Source: Clostridiales bacterium (GTDB taxonomy: Bacteria > Bacillota > Clostridia > Christensenellales > Aristaeellaceae). From it: DNA of 64,000 bases. Location of the stretch: positions 1 to 64,000 of the forward strand of contig SFFH01000008.1 in the NCBI GenBank assembly GCA_004557905.1. The letters are read 5' to 3'. Shown here in pieces: positions 44,202 to 51,772 of this stretch (the stretch's first letter is position 1; the number at the start of each line of letters is the position of its first letter). Under the pieces are notes generated by a model, which saw only the letters and a list, made by a program, of their open reading frames with translations, was not told the DNA's origin and ran no database searches. A program made the translations under genes and the position numbers.

Positions 44202-45282
44202 ACAGGTTCCTCCATTCCTCGGCATCGGGTGCAGCAATACGCAGCGTCAGCAGGCCCGTTTCCAGCGTCTCATTGCTGGCAAAATTCCGGACAGTGACGC
44301 CGCACTGAAGCGCAAGCATGCCGTCCTCATCCAGCAGGGAGGCGTACAGCTCAGGCGACAGGATGTCGAGATGCAGCCTGGCAAAAAAGCTCTCACCGAG
44401 GCCGTCCGGCAGAAAGTCCTCGCTTCCGGAAAGATACTTGCTGCCGATGCGCCAGCCGTCCAGTGTGAACACATGTACTGGCCTTCCCTGTGCCCAGTCG
44501 ACAACGGGAAGGATTTCTCCGTCTAACCAGATGTGATCCTGGCGCTCGCCGTCCACGCCGATGCAGCCGCTGTGCACGGTCAACGACTGTTCGTCCGTTC
44601 CCACGAGGGAATAGGTTGCCAGAAGCTCAAGATGCTCCAAATCCCATTTCACATCGTTCAGCTCCACCGTCAAATACCGACCGCTGTACGAAATAGAATA
44701 GGCAGACCTAAGGTCTGTATAAGCCGGTCTGGAGAGCGAGGCTTGCCGGTTGCGCAGGAACCAGCTGACATCCCATACGCCCGTTCCGATGGCCGCTGCG
44801 GCCAGCAGCAGGAGCAGCACAAGCGAGATGAGCAGGATGCGAAGGCTCTGCCTCGCGCGGTACAGGCGCATCTTCACGGCGTCCTCGGAGGTATGCAGCT
44901 TCCGAGCGATCTCGCGGACGGAGTATCCTTCCTCGTGCCGCATGAGCAGCACATCGCGCGCTCCCGGCGGCATTTCCCCGAGTGCTTCATCCAGACCGGT
45001 TTCCTGCGGCACTTCCTCTCTATGCGTTTGCCGCAGGTCCTGAATTGCCTGTTCGTCCTTTTTGCGCCGTCTGAGCGTCTGCCTGCATTGATTGACGAGG
45101 ATCTGCGTCAGCCAGGCCTCAAAGGCGTCCTCCCGCCTGAGCTGCGGCAGATGCTCCCATGCCAGAAGAATGGCGCTCTGCACCGCATCCTCGCATTCGT
45201 CGGGCGGCAGCATACGCCGGGCGATGGCCATCAGCTTTCCTTGGCTGCGCAATACGCGGGATTCAAATTCCTCCCGATCCAC
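44182..45282 (-). CDS. ECF-type sigma factor fused to a transmembrane helix and extracytoplasmic domain
   Basis: A 366-residue single polypeptide. Residues about 1-75 are sigma region 2 (DECEDAVQSAILLAWEHL, EAWLTQILVNQCRQTLRRRK) and about 95-148 are sigma region 4 (PPGARDVLLMRHEEGYSVREIARKLHTSEDAVKMRLYRAR). A single strong hydrophobic helix (about 149-170) follows directly, then roughly 195 residues that should lie outside the cell. That outer domain (YSGRYLTVELNDVKWDLEHLELLATYSL) resembles the beta-rich extracytoplasmic domain of DUF4179/DUF5643-type anti-sigma proteins. The expected anti-sigma zinc-finger domain is missing, so sigma and sensor are in one chain. GTG 45282 has AGGAGGTGA ten bases upstream. 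A secreted protein gene overlaps its 3' end. Confidence 0.75.
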   Translation of the reverse strand: MDREEFESRVLRSQGKLMAIARRMLPPDECEDAVQSAILLAWEHLPQLRREDAFEAWLTQILVNQCRQTLRRRKKDEQAIQDLRQTHREEVPQETGLDEALGEMPPGARDVLLMRHEEGYSVREIARKLHTSEDAVKMRLYRARQSLRILLISLVLLLLLAAAAIGTGVWDVSWFLRNRQASLSRPAYTDLRSAYSISYSGRYLTVELNDVKWDLEHLELLATYSLVGTDEQSLTVHSGCIGVDGERQDHIWLDGEILPVVDWAQGRPVHVFTLDGWRIGSKYLSGSEDFLPDGLGESFFARLHLDILSPELYASLLDEDGMLALQCGVTVRNFASNETLETGLLTLRIAAPDAEEWRNLYEAYHR

Positions 45283-45320
45283 TTCTCTGTCACCTCCTGG
45301 TTGCTTCTATATAGATAGAT

Positions 45321-45354
45321 GCAAAAACGCCCTTCGCGTAACGAAAGGGCAAAA
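45321..45354 (-). terminator. Intrinsic terminator between SprT-like gene and sigma gene
   Basis: On the minus strand GCCCTTTCG pairs with CGAAGGGC around TTACG and is followed by GTTTTTGC. No clear separate promoter for the sigma gene is visible in the 38 bases that follow. Confidence 0.8.
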
Positions 45355-45358
45355 GAAA

Positions 45359-46093
45359 TTATGGAATTCTTTTCAGGTGATCGAGCGGTACGCGGTATTT
45401 GGTGTAGCGCTGTCCGCGCCGGTCACGGTATTCGCCGCGCGCATCGGGCACCATGACCGTCGCCTGCTTGCCGATGTAGTTCACAACGCCGCTGAGCATG
45501 CTTCCCCTGAAAGGAAAACAAACATGGCTGCCGACGACCAAGCCGTCCCGGGCAGCCTCCTGCCTGCGCGTGGGCAGGCTATGGCGCGTCGCCGTGTGGC
45601 CGAACAGCCCCTTGGCCAGGCCCAGAAACCGCGCGGAATGCCCGGTCTGGCCGTAGAGGGCCGTTTCCAGCGCATGGCAAAGCTCGTGTTCAAAGACGAC
45701 CAGAAACGCCTCCTGAGGCGTAGCGACGGACAGACCATTGAGTTGAAAAGGGCCTTCGTCAAGGCGCGTCAGAAAATCGCCGGACATGCGAATTTCAGCG
45801 CCTTTGATCTGCCTGAGCATGCCTCTGGTGCACAGGAACTTGCCGGCAGAGCTGGTCAGACGGGCCGAGATCGTGACGTGCAGGCAGCGCATCGCTCGAC
45901 CGAGATAGCCATTCAGGAAGATATCGTCGTAGAGACGGAGCATGCTGTCCATCGTCTCCTCGCCGATCCCTTGCACAGGAATGGCGCAGAATCCTTCGTC
46001 CTGCGCGCAGAGCCTCGTCAGGATGAGGGAGCGGCGTCGAAGGATCTCCGCCGCCTCCAGCGGAAAGGGAAAGGGGAGCGTCGCCTTTCGCAT
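45359..46093 (-). CDS. SprT-like zinc metalloprotease
   Basis: A 244-residue protein with HELCH at residues 136-140 (VFEHELCHALE), a following GH...F pattern at about 151-156 and FGHTATRHSL, the layout of SprT-like domains related to the DNA-protein crosslink protease Spartan. The front part (LTSSAGKFLCTRGMLRQIKGAEIRMSGDFL) also fits. After the protease core there is a C-terminal beta-rich region of about 60 residues (ARDGLVVGSHVCFPFRGSMLSGVVNYIGKQATVMV). It begins three bases after the stop of the XRE regulator, so the two are one operon. Confidence 0.78.
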   Translation of the reverse strand: MRKATLPFPFPLEAAEILRRRSLILTRLCAQDEGFCAIPVQGIGEETMDSMLRLYDDIFLNGYLGRAMRCLHVTISARLTSSAGKFLCTRGMLRQIKGAEIRMSGDFLTRLDEGPFQLNGLSVATPQEAFLVVFEHELCHALETALYGQTGHSARFLGLAKGLFGHTATRHSLPTRRQEAARDGLVVGSHVCFPFRGSMLSGVVNYIGKQATVMVPDARGEYRDRRGQRYTKYRVPLDHLKRIP

Positions 46094-46096
46094 GGC

Positions 46097-46813
46097 TTAC
46101 AGCGCGATCTCCACGCGGACCGCCCTGCCGACGAACTTGATCTCGCTGATGTGCACGCTTTCTGCGCCGAGGTCACGGTCGCCGCTCTGCAGCAGGATGC
46201 TGCTGTTGCCCAGCAGCTTGACGCGGCGCAGGCAGCGGTGCGCACCGTATTCCACCAGCATGATCGCGCCGTCGACGGGCAGCGTCTGCGGAACGACCAG
46301 CACCAGATCGCCCTTTTCGATGCGCATGGCGCGCATGGTATCGTCCGGGGCGAGAAAGTAGACGACCTTGTCCGGCTTCGCGCCCTCGATCTTGCCGTCC
46401 TGAATCGGCACCATGCGGCGGGAAACCTGAATCCAGCCGGCATTCATGACGGGCACGGGCCTGAGCACGCTGCTGAGCGCGTCCAGCCAGATGCCGCTCT
46501 GCTCCTCCTTGGTCTGCGGCTTGACGGCGGGTTGAGGCTCCTCCGGCTTTGCCTGCACAGGCTTCGGAGCAGGCGCAAGCGTGCCCAGATCGACCGTCGC
46601 GGCGATCTCGTCCAGCGAGAATTCCGCCTCGTTGCGCTGGCTGGTGCCCAGCGTCCTCAGAATCCGGCGCGCCTGATCGTCCTGAATGATGCGTCGGCCC
46701 TCCTCGACGTCCTTGATATAGCTCTCGGAGACACCGCACTTCCTGGCCACCTGCTTGCGGGTCAGCTTCTGGCGGCTGCGCTCCAGCATAATCAAATCGC
46801 CCAAACGGCTCAT
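46097..46813 (-). CDS. XRE-type regulator with S24/LexA-like domain
   Basis: A 238-residue regulator. The N-terminal helix-turn-helix covers about 5-55 (LIMLERSRQKLTRKQVARKCGVSESYIKDVEEG). After a Pro/Lys-rich linker the C-terminal part (about 140-238) fits the S24 fold (VVYFLAPDDTMRAMRIEKGDLVLVVPQ ... RCLRRVKLLGN). The usual nucleophile Ser is Thr159 (DDTM for GxSM) and the general-base Lys is Arg196 (CLRRV for TVKRL), so self-cleavage looks lost. GGGAGG lies upstream of the ATG and a palindrome covers its promoter start site, consistent with autorepression. Confidence 0.72.
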   Translation of the reverse strand: MSRLGDLIMLERSRQKLTRKQVARKCGVSESYIKDVEEGRRIIQDDQARRILRTLGTSQRNEAEFSLDEIAATVDLGTLAPAPKPVQAKPEEPQPAVKPQTKEEQSGIWLDALSSVLRPVPVMNAGWIQVSRRMVPIQDGKIEGAKPDKVVYFLAPDDTMRAMRIEKGDLVLVVPQTLPVDGAIMLVEYGAHRCLRRVKLLGNSSILLQSGDRDLGAESVHISEIKFVGRAVRVEIAL

Positions 46814-46846
46814 ATTCGTTCCTCCCGTGATTTGCGCAAAAGAAAA

Positions 46847-46869
46847 GCGCTTAGTTTTCAGCTAAGCGC
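46847..46869 (-). promoter_or_regulatory. Palindrome at the XRE regulator start site
   Basis: GCGCTTAG and CTAAGCGC (8-base arms, seven-base loop) adjoin the -10 box and cover the expected start of transcription; on the minus strand TTTTCTTTT follows. This could be an autorepressor operator or, less likely, an attenuator. Confidence 0.65.
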
Positions 46870-46898
46870 ATTATATCGTTTTTAGCCGGTTTTGTAAA
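46870..46898 (-). promoter_or_regulatory. Sigma-A type promoter for the XRE-SprT operon
   Basis: On the minus strand TTTACA (46898-46893), 17-base spacer, TATAAT (46875-46870). Confidence 0.85.
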
Positions 46899-46905
46899 GC
46901 TGGCC

Positions 46906-48096
46906 TTACGTCTTCTTTTCCTCGGTCGGGGCAGGGTCATAGGTGGACAGATTGCGCTCGGACAGGCGGCGGTTCGCGGCGGCGCCCAGCAGCGTGTAGG
47001 TGATGGAGACGACCGGCACCGCCGTGAGCATGCCCACGATGCCGAAGATGCCGCCGCCCACCGTGACGGCCAGCAGCACCCACATCGACGGCAGATTGAT
47101 GGCGGTGGACACCACGCGCGGATAGATCAGGTTGGTCTCGATCTGCTGGAGAATCAGAATGAACGCGACGAAGCCGATGGCCTTCATCGGGCTTTCAATG
47201 AGCACCAGGAACGCGCCGATCACGCACGAAATGATCGCGCCGTAGATCGGGATGAGCGCGCCGAAGAGCATAATCACCGAAATCACCAGCGCGTGCGGGA
47301 AGCGGAAGATCAGCATGCCGGCAAAGCACAATCCGCTGAGGATGGCCGCCTCCGTGCACTGAATGGCAACGTAGGAGAAGAACGTCTTGTGCGCAAGACG
47401 GGCGATGCTGAGCACATCGTCGCAAAAACGCTTGGGCAGGAATGCGTATAGGAGCTTCTTGCACTGTCTGGACAGCGATTCGGTCTGCAGCAGCACATAG
47501 ACGGCGAAGACAAACGAGATGATCACGTCCGTCATGCTGCCAAAGAGCGAAGAGACGTTTGCAGCCAGTGAGGAGACCACAGTGCCCGCATATCGCTGCA
47601 CAATGCTGATGAGCGAGGCGGCCACCTTGTTCAGATCCGGAATCATCGGAGCGACGGCGTCATGGATCTCCGGGTATTCCTCCAGCCAGGTCAGCAGGTT
47701 GTTGAACCACTGCTGCGCCGTGGGCACAAAGCGCATGATGGAGCCAGCCAGCGCGGTGACCGTGCTGACCAGTTGGGGCAGCACGATGCTGCTGAAGATG
47801 AAAAGCAGCAGGAAGACCAGCAGAATCGCCAGAATCAGGCTGAGCAGCTTGCGTTTGCCGGGCCTGACCAGCGGATTGCCCTTTTTGTTCTCCTTGCTCA
47901 GCAGCCGGTCAAACAGGCGCATGGGCACGCTGAGGATGAAAGCGATACACCCGCCGACAACGAACGGCGAGAACGCCGCAAGCGATGCGCCGAGCCAGCC
48001 GCCGACCTCTCTAAAGTGAATCACGCAGAGCACCAGCGCGACGGTGAAAGCTGAAAGAGAAAGCAGAAACCGCTTGGTATCCTTTGAAAGCTGCAT
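46906..48096 (-). CDS. AI-2E family transporter
   Basis: A 396-residue membrane permease of the AI-2E/PerM/YtvI family with about seven helices, including the conserved tail FVAFILILQQIETNLIYPRVV ... LPSMWVLLAVTVGGGIFGIVGMLTAVP. Substrates of this family are diverse (autoinducer-2, Na+/H+ exchange in Bacillus relatives) and cannot be inferred. CAGGAGG lies upstream of ATG 48096. Its promoter region shares the gap with the divergent fumarase operon. Confidence 0.88.
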   Translation of the reverse strand: MQLSKDTKRFLLSLSAFTVALVLCVIHFREVGGWLGASLAAFSPFVVGGCIAFILSVPMRLFDRLLSKENKKGNPLVRPGKRKLLSLILAILLVFLLLFIFSSIVLPQLVSTVTALAGSIMRFVPTAQQWFNNLLTWLEEYPEIHDAVAPMIPDLNKVAASLISIVQRYAGTVVSSLAANVSSLFGSMTDVIISFVFAVYVLLQTESLSRQCKKLLYAFLPKRFCDDVLSIARLAHKTFFSYVAIQCTEAAILSGLCFAGMLIFRFPHALVISVIMLFGALIPIYGAIISCVIGAFLVLIESPMKAIGFVAFILILQQIETNLIYPRVVSTAINLPSMWVLLAVTVGGGIFGIVGMLTAVPVVSITYTLLGAAANRRLSERNLSTYDPAPTEEKKT

Positions 48097-48212
48097 CGTG
48101 TAGCCTCCTGTACAAAAGTCTTTTTTCATTATAACCGCTTTTTCGTCAAAAGGAAACGGTATGCGTACAAAAACTTTGTCAAGTCAATCCGAGCGCCAAA
48201 GCGCATGCACGC

Positions 48213-48241
48213 TTGAAAACCGGCAGGAAATGCGATATATT
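48213..48241 (+). promoter_or_regulatory. Sigma-A type promoter for fumarase genes
   Basis: TTGAAA (48213-48218), 17-base spacer, TATATT (48236-48241). Confidence 0.75.
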
Positions 48242-48309
48242 AGTCACATCAAAACCGGCACGCTGCCGGCGGCATCCCAAACAGACAGGCTTGCACGGAG
48301 GCATAAGCC

Positions 48310-49149
48310 ATGAGAGAACTGAATGTAAAGCACATTGAGGACACGATCTATGCGCTGTTCATGAGCGCATGCTGCGAAATCGGCGAGGATGTTTTGTCCC
48401 TGCTTGAAAAGAACCTGCAGACGGAGGAATCTCCGTTTGGCCGTGAGGTGCTGCGGCAGCTGATTGAAAACGACCGTCTCGCGGCGCAGAGAAAGATGCC
48501 CATCTGTCAGGATACCGGCATGGCGGTCATCTTCATGGACGTGGGACAGGACGTGCATCTGACCGGCGGAGACGTGAACGAAGCCATTGAAAACGGCGTG
48601 CGCCGAGCCTACAGGGATGGCTGCTTCCGCGCCAGCGTGCTTTCACCGCTCACGCGCATCAACACGAAGGACAACACGCCGGCCATCGTGCACACGCGCA
48701 TCGTCCCAGGCGAGCGGGTGACACTGACAGCGGCGCCCAAGGGCTTTGGCTCGGAGAACATGTCCAAGCTCTGGATGCTCACGCCGTCCCAGGGCGTGGA
48801 GGGCGTAAAGAACGCCATCGTGGAAACCGTGCGTCTGGCCGGCGGCAATCCCTGTCCGCCAGTGGTGGTGGGCGTGGGCATCGGCGGCACGGCGGAGCGC
48901 GCCATGCTGATGGCCAAGCACAGCCTGACGCGGGAATGCGGCGTGCCGTCTGACGATCCGATGCTCGCCGACATGGAGCGCGAGCTGCTGGAACGGATCA
49001 ATAATCTCGGCATCGGCCCGCAGGGACTGGGCGGCAGGACGACGGCGCTGGCCGTGCACATCGAGCAGATGCCCACGCATATCGCAGGTCTGCCTGTCGC
49101 GGTGAACATGCAGTGCCATGCTGCACGTCACAAGACAGCCGTCATCTGA
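48310..49149 (+). CDS. Fumarate hydratase, class I, alpha subunit
   Basis: A 279-residue iron-sulfur hydratase subunit (FumA N-terminal family, also TtdA of tartrate dehydratase). Cluster cysteines are in MPICQDTGMAVIF, GGNPCPPVVVGVGIGG and the late MQCHAARHKTA; GFGSENMSKLWML and RTTALAVHIEQMPTHIAGLPVAVN are typical. Interconverts fumarate and malate with the beta subunit gene 14 bases downstream. Fumarase is favoured over tartrate dehydratase by family size and context but is not decided by sequence alone. Confidence 0.93.
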   Translation: MRELNVKHIEDTIYALFMSACCEIGEDVLSLLEKNLQTEESPFGREVLRQLIENDRLAAQRKMPICQDTGMAVIFMDVGQDVHLTGGDVNEAIENGVRRAYRDGCFRASVLSPLTRINTKDNTPAIVHTRIVPGERVTLTAAPKGFGSENMSKLWMLTPSQGVEGVKNAIVETVRLAGGNPCPPVVVGVGIGGTAERAMLMAKHSLTRECGVPSDDPMLADMERELLERINNLGIGPQGLGGRTTALAVHIEQMPTHIAGLPVAVNMQCHAARHKTAVI

Positions 49150-49163
49150 GGAGGAGAGCATCG

Positions 49164-49712
49164 ATGATCAAGACAATTCATGCGCCGCTTCGCAGCGAGG
49201 AGCTGGAAGGCCTGCGTGCGGGCGACAGCGTGCAGCTCAGCGGCGTCATCTATACCGGCCGCGACGCAGCGCACAAGCGCTTGTGTGCGCTGGTGGCTGA
49301 GGGAAAGCCGCTGCCCTTTGCGCTGCGCAATCAGGTCATCTATTACGCCGGTCCCTGTCCGGCCAAGCCGGGCGATCCCATCGGCTCCTGCGGACCGACG
49401 ACCAGCTATCGCATGGACGCATATGCGCCGACGCTCTGCGATCTGGGGCTGATCGGGATGATCGGCAAGGGACAGCGCAGCGAGGCGGTCGTCGAGGCCA
49501 TCCGGCGCAACGGCGGCGTCTACTTCGCGGCGACCGGCGGCGCAGGCGCGCTGATTGCCACAAGCGTCAAATCCGCCGAGGTGATCGCCTTTGAGGACCT
49601 GGGCACGGAGGCCATCCGCAGGCTGGAGGTTGAAAACCTGCCGCTGATCGTGGCCATCGACGCACACGGCGGCAATCTCTACGAGGAAGGGCCGGCGCGC
49701 TACCGCCGCTGA
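49164..49712 (+). CDS. Fumarate hydratase, class I, beta subunit
   Basis: A 182-residue swivelling beta subunit (FumA C-terminal family). Conserved parts are LRAGDSVQLSGVIYTGRDAAHKRL, IYYAGPCPAKPG and the PTTSYRMDAYAPTLCDLGLIGMIGKGQ segment, then ATGGAGALIATSVK. GAGGAG lies before ATG 49164. It forms the active site with the upstream alpha subunit. Confidence 0.94.
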   Translation: MIKTIHAPLRSEELEGLRAGDSVQLSGVIYTGRDAAHKRLCALVAEGKPLPFALRNQVIYYAGPCPAKPGDPIGSCGPTTSYRMDAYAPTLCDLGLIGMIGKGQRSEAVVEAIRRNGGVYFAATGGAGALIATSVKSAEVIAFEDLGTEAIRRLEVENLPLIVAIDAHGGNLYEEGPARYRR

Positions 49713-49750
49713 GGCCGCCTCTCTTGCAGAGGATAGAAGGAAGGTACAGC

Positions 49751-50854
49751 ATGAAAATCGTATTGCAGAATCTGACCAAGAAGTTTCCCGGCTGCGGCAA
49801 GGGCGTCCGTGAGGACGTCGTGGCGGTCAAGGACTTTACCTTTGAAATCCCTGATGGAAAGCTGATCGGTCTGCTCGGTCCGTCCGGCTGCGGCAAGAGC
49901 ACGACGCTCAATCTTCTCTGCGGCCTGCAAAAGCCTACCAGCGGCAAAATCTTCTTTGGGGATGACGACGTGACCACGCTGCCGGCTGAAAAGCGCGGCG
50001 TGGGCTTCGTTTTCCAGAGCTATGCGCTCTATCCGCACCTGACCGTTCTGCAGAACATCCTGTTCCCGCTGGAAAACCTCAAGGGCAAGGACCGGCTCTC
50101 CAAGGAAGCGATGCGGGAAAAGGCGTTTGAGGCGGCGAAGCTCGTCCAGATCGATGAGCTGATGGATCGCAAGCCCAGCGAGCTCTCCGGCGGACAGCAG
50201 CAGCGCGTCGCCATCGCGCGCGCGCTGGTGAAGCGGCCGCGCGTGCTGCTGCTGGACGAGCCGCTCTCCAATCTCGACGCGCGCCTGCGGCTTCAGACGC
50301 GGGAGGAAATCCGCCGTATCCAGCGTGAAACGAAAATTACGACCGTGTTCGTCACGCACGATCAGGAGGAGGCAATGAGTATCTCCGACATGATCGTCGT
50401 CATGAAGTCCGGCGTGATTCAGCAGATCGGCAAGCCGCAGGAGGTCTATGACGATCCGGTCAACCTGTTCGTTGCCAAATTCCTTGGTACGCCGCCGATC
50501 AACGTGTTCAGCGGCCGCGTTGAAGGCGGCAGACTGATGATCGGTGGGGATGCGGTGCTCGACGCGCCCGGCGCGGAGGATCGGGAGGTCTGGGTCGGCA
50601 TCCGTCCGGAGGGCTTTGTGCCCGATGACAACGGCCCGCTGCACTGCGATTTCCGCGGCATCGAGGTCATGGGGCGTGACATCAGCGTCGTATCGGCCAA
50701 CAGGTTCTGCGAAAACGCAGCCATCCGCGCCATCATCAGCGCGGACAGTAGGGTAAATCCGCAGGGGGATACAGTTCGCTTCTCCCTGAATCCGGACAAG
50801 GTCTTCATCTTTGACAAGGAAACCGAAGCGCGCATCCCCTTTGAAAAGGCCTGA
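49751..50854 (+). CDS. CUT1-type ABC transporter ATPase (UgpC/MsmK-like)
   Basis: A 367-residue ATPase of carbohydrate uptake (CUT1) systems. Walker A GPSGCGKST, signature ELSGGQQQRVAIARALVKRP, Walker B LLLDEPLSNLDARLR and the switch FVTHDQEEAMSISD are canonical, and the C-terminal TOBE-like regulatory part (VGIRPEGFVPDD) ends the protein. The next three genes are its permeases and binding protein. The solute (sugar or glycerophosphate-type) is unknown. It starts at 49751, ten bases after GGAAGG. Confidence 0.93.
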   Translation: MKIVLQNLTKKFPGCGKGVREDVVAVKDFTFEIPDGKLIGLLGPSGCGKSTTLNLLCGLQKPTSGKIFFGDDDVTTLPAEKRGVGFVFQSYALYPHLTVLQNILFPLENLKGKDRLSKEAMREKAFEAAKLVQIDELMDRKPSELSGGQQQRVAIARALVKRPRVLLLDEPLSNLDARLRLQTREEIRRIQRETKITTVFVTHDQEEAMSISDMIVVMKSGVIQQIGKPQEVYDDPVNLFVAKFLGTPPINVFSGRVEGGRLMIGGDAVLDAPGAEDREVWVGIRPEGFVPDDNGPLHCDFRGIEVMGRDISVVSANRFCENAAIRAIISADSRVNPQGDTVRFSLNPDKVFIFDKETEARIPFEKA

Positions 50855-50867
50855 AAGGGGGAGGAGC

Positions 50868-51761
50868 ATGGAAAAGCAAAGCGCAAAGGGCTGGCTCTAT
50901 CTGCTGCCGGCCATCCTCTTTCTGGGTGTTTTCATGGTCTATCCGCTCATCGACGTGTTCATCTATTCGTTTGAAGAGGGATACAACTCCGCCTCCCAGA
51001 CGTACTACGGCGTCGGGCTGTACAACTATTCCTATGTGCTGCGCGACCCGTATTTCCTGCAGGCGCTTAAAAACACGTTCATTCTGGTCATCGTCACCGT
51101 GCCGCTTTCCACAGGCTTCGCACTGCTGATTTCCGTGGCGCTCAGCTCGATCCGGGCGCTGCGCAATCTCTATCAGACGATCTACTTCCTGCCGTATGTG
51201 ACCAACACGCTGGCAGTCGGCCTCGTCTTCATGATCCTGTTCAAGAAGACGCCGTACACGGACGGTCTGGCCAATCTGGTCATCAGCTGGTTCGGCGGGG
51301 AAGCGATCGACTTCATCGACGGCCCGTACTGGGCAAAGATGTTTGTCCTGTGCGTTTATACGATCTGGGTCGTCATGCCCTTCAAGATCCTGATTCTGAC
51401 CAGCGCGCTGGCCTCTGTGGACGAGGTGTACTACAATGCGGCTCGTGTGGACGGCACGTCCAAATGGCGCACGTTCGCCAGAATCACGCTGCCGATGATC
51501 TCGCCGACCGTCTTCTATTTGATCATCACCGGATTTATCGGCGCGTTCAAGGCGTACAGCGACGCGGTGGCGCTCTTTGGCACCGATCTGAACGCATCGG
51601 GCATGAATACGATCGTCGGCTACGTCTACGACATGCTCTATGGAAACAGCGGCGGCTATCCGTCCTACGCGTCCGCAGCGGCGATCATCCTCTTTGCCGT
51701 CGTGCTGACAATCACCTGCATCAACCTGCTGATCTCTACGAAGCACGTCCATTATTCGTGA
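50868..51761 (+). CDS. Carbohydrate ABC permease (UgpA/MalF-like)
   Basis: A 297-residue inner membrane permease. Six helices are visible; the cytoplasmic EAA loop reads EVYYNAARVDGTSKWRTFARITLPMISP. GAGGAG precedes ATG 50868, fourteen bases after the ATPase stop. It pairs with the second permease encoded next. Confidence 0.93.
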   Translation: MEKQSAKGWLYLLPAILFLGVFMVYPLIDVFIYSFEEGYNSASQTYYGVGLYNYSYVLRDPYFLQALKNTFILVIVTVPLSTGFALLISVALSSIRALRNLYQTIYFLPYVTNTLAVGLVFMILFKKTPYTDGLANLVISWFGGEAIDFIDGPYWAKMFVLCVYTIWVVMPFKILILTSALASVDEVYYNAARVDGTSKWRTFARITLPMISPTVFYLIITGFIGAFKAYSDAVALFGTDLNASGMNTIVGYVYDMLYGNSGGYPSYASAAAIILFAVVLTITCINLLISTKHVHYS

Positions 51762-51772
51762 GGGCATGAGAC

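Noticed and set aside
44490..45318. Plus-strand frames opposite the tethered sigma gene
   Set aside because: They are reverse-strand shadows; the minus strand shows the sigma motifs and a strong ribosome site.
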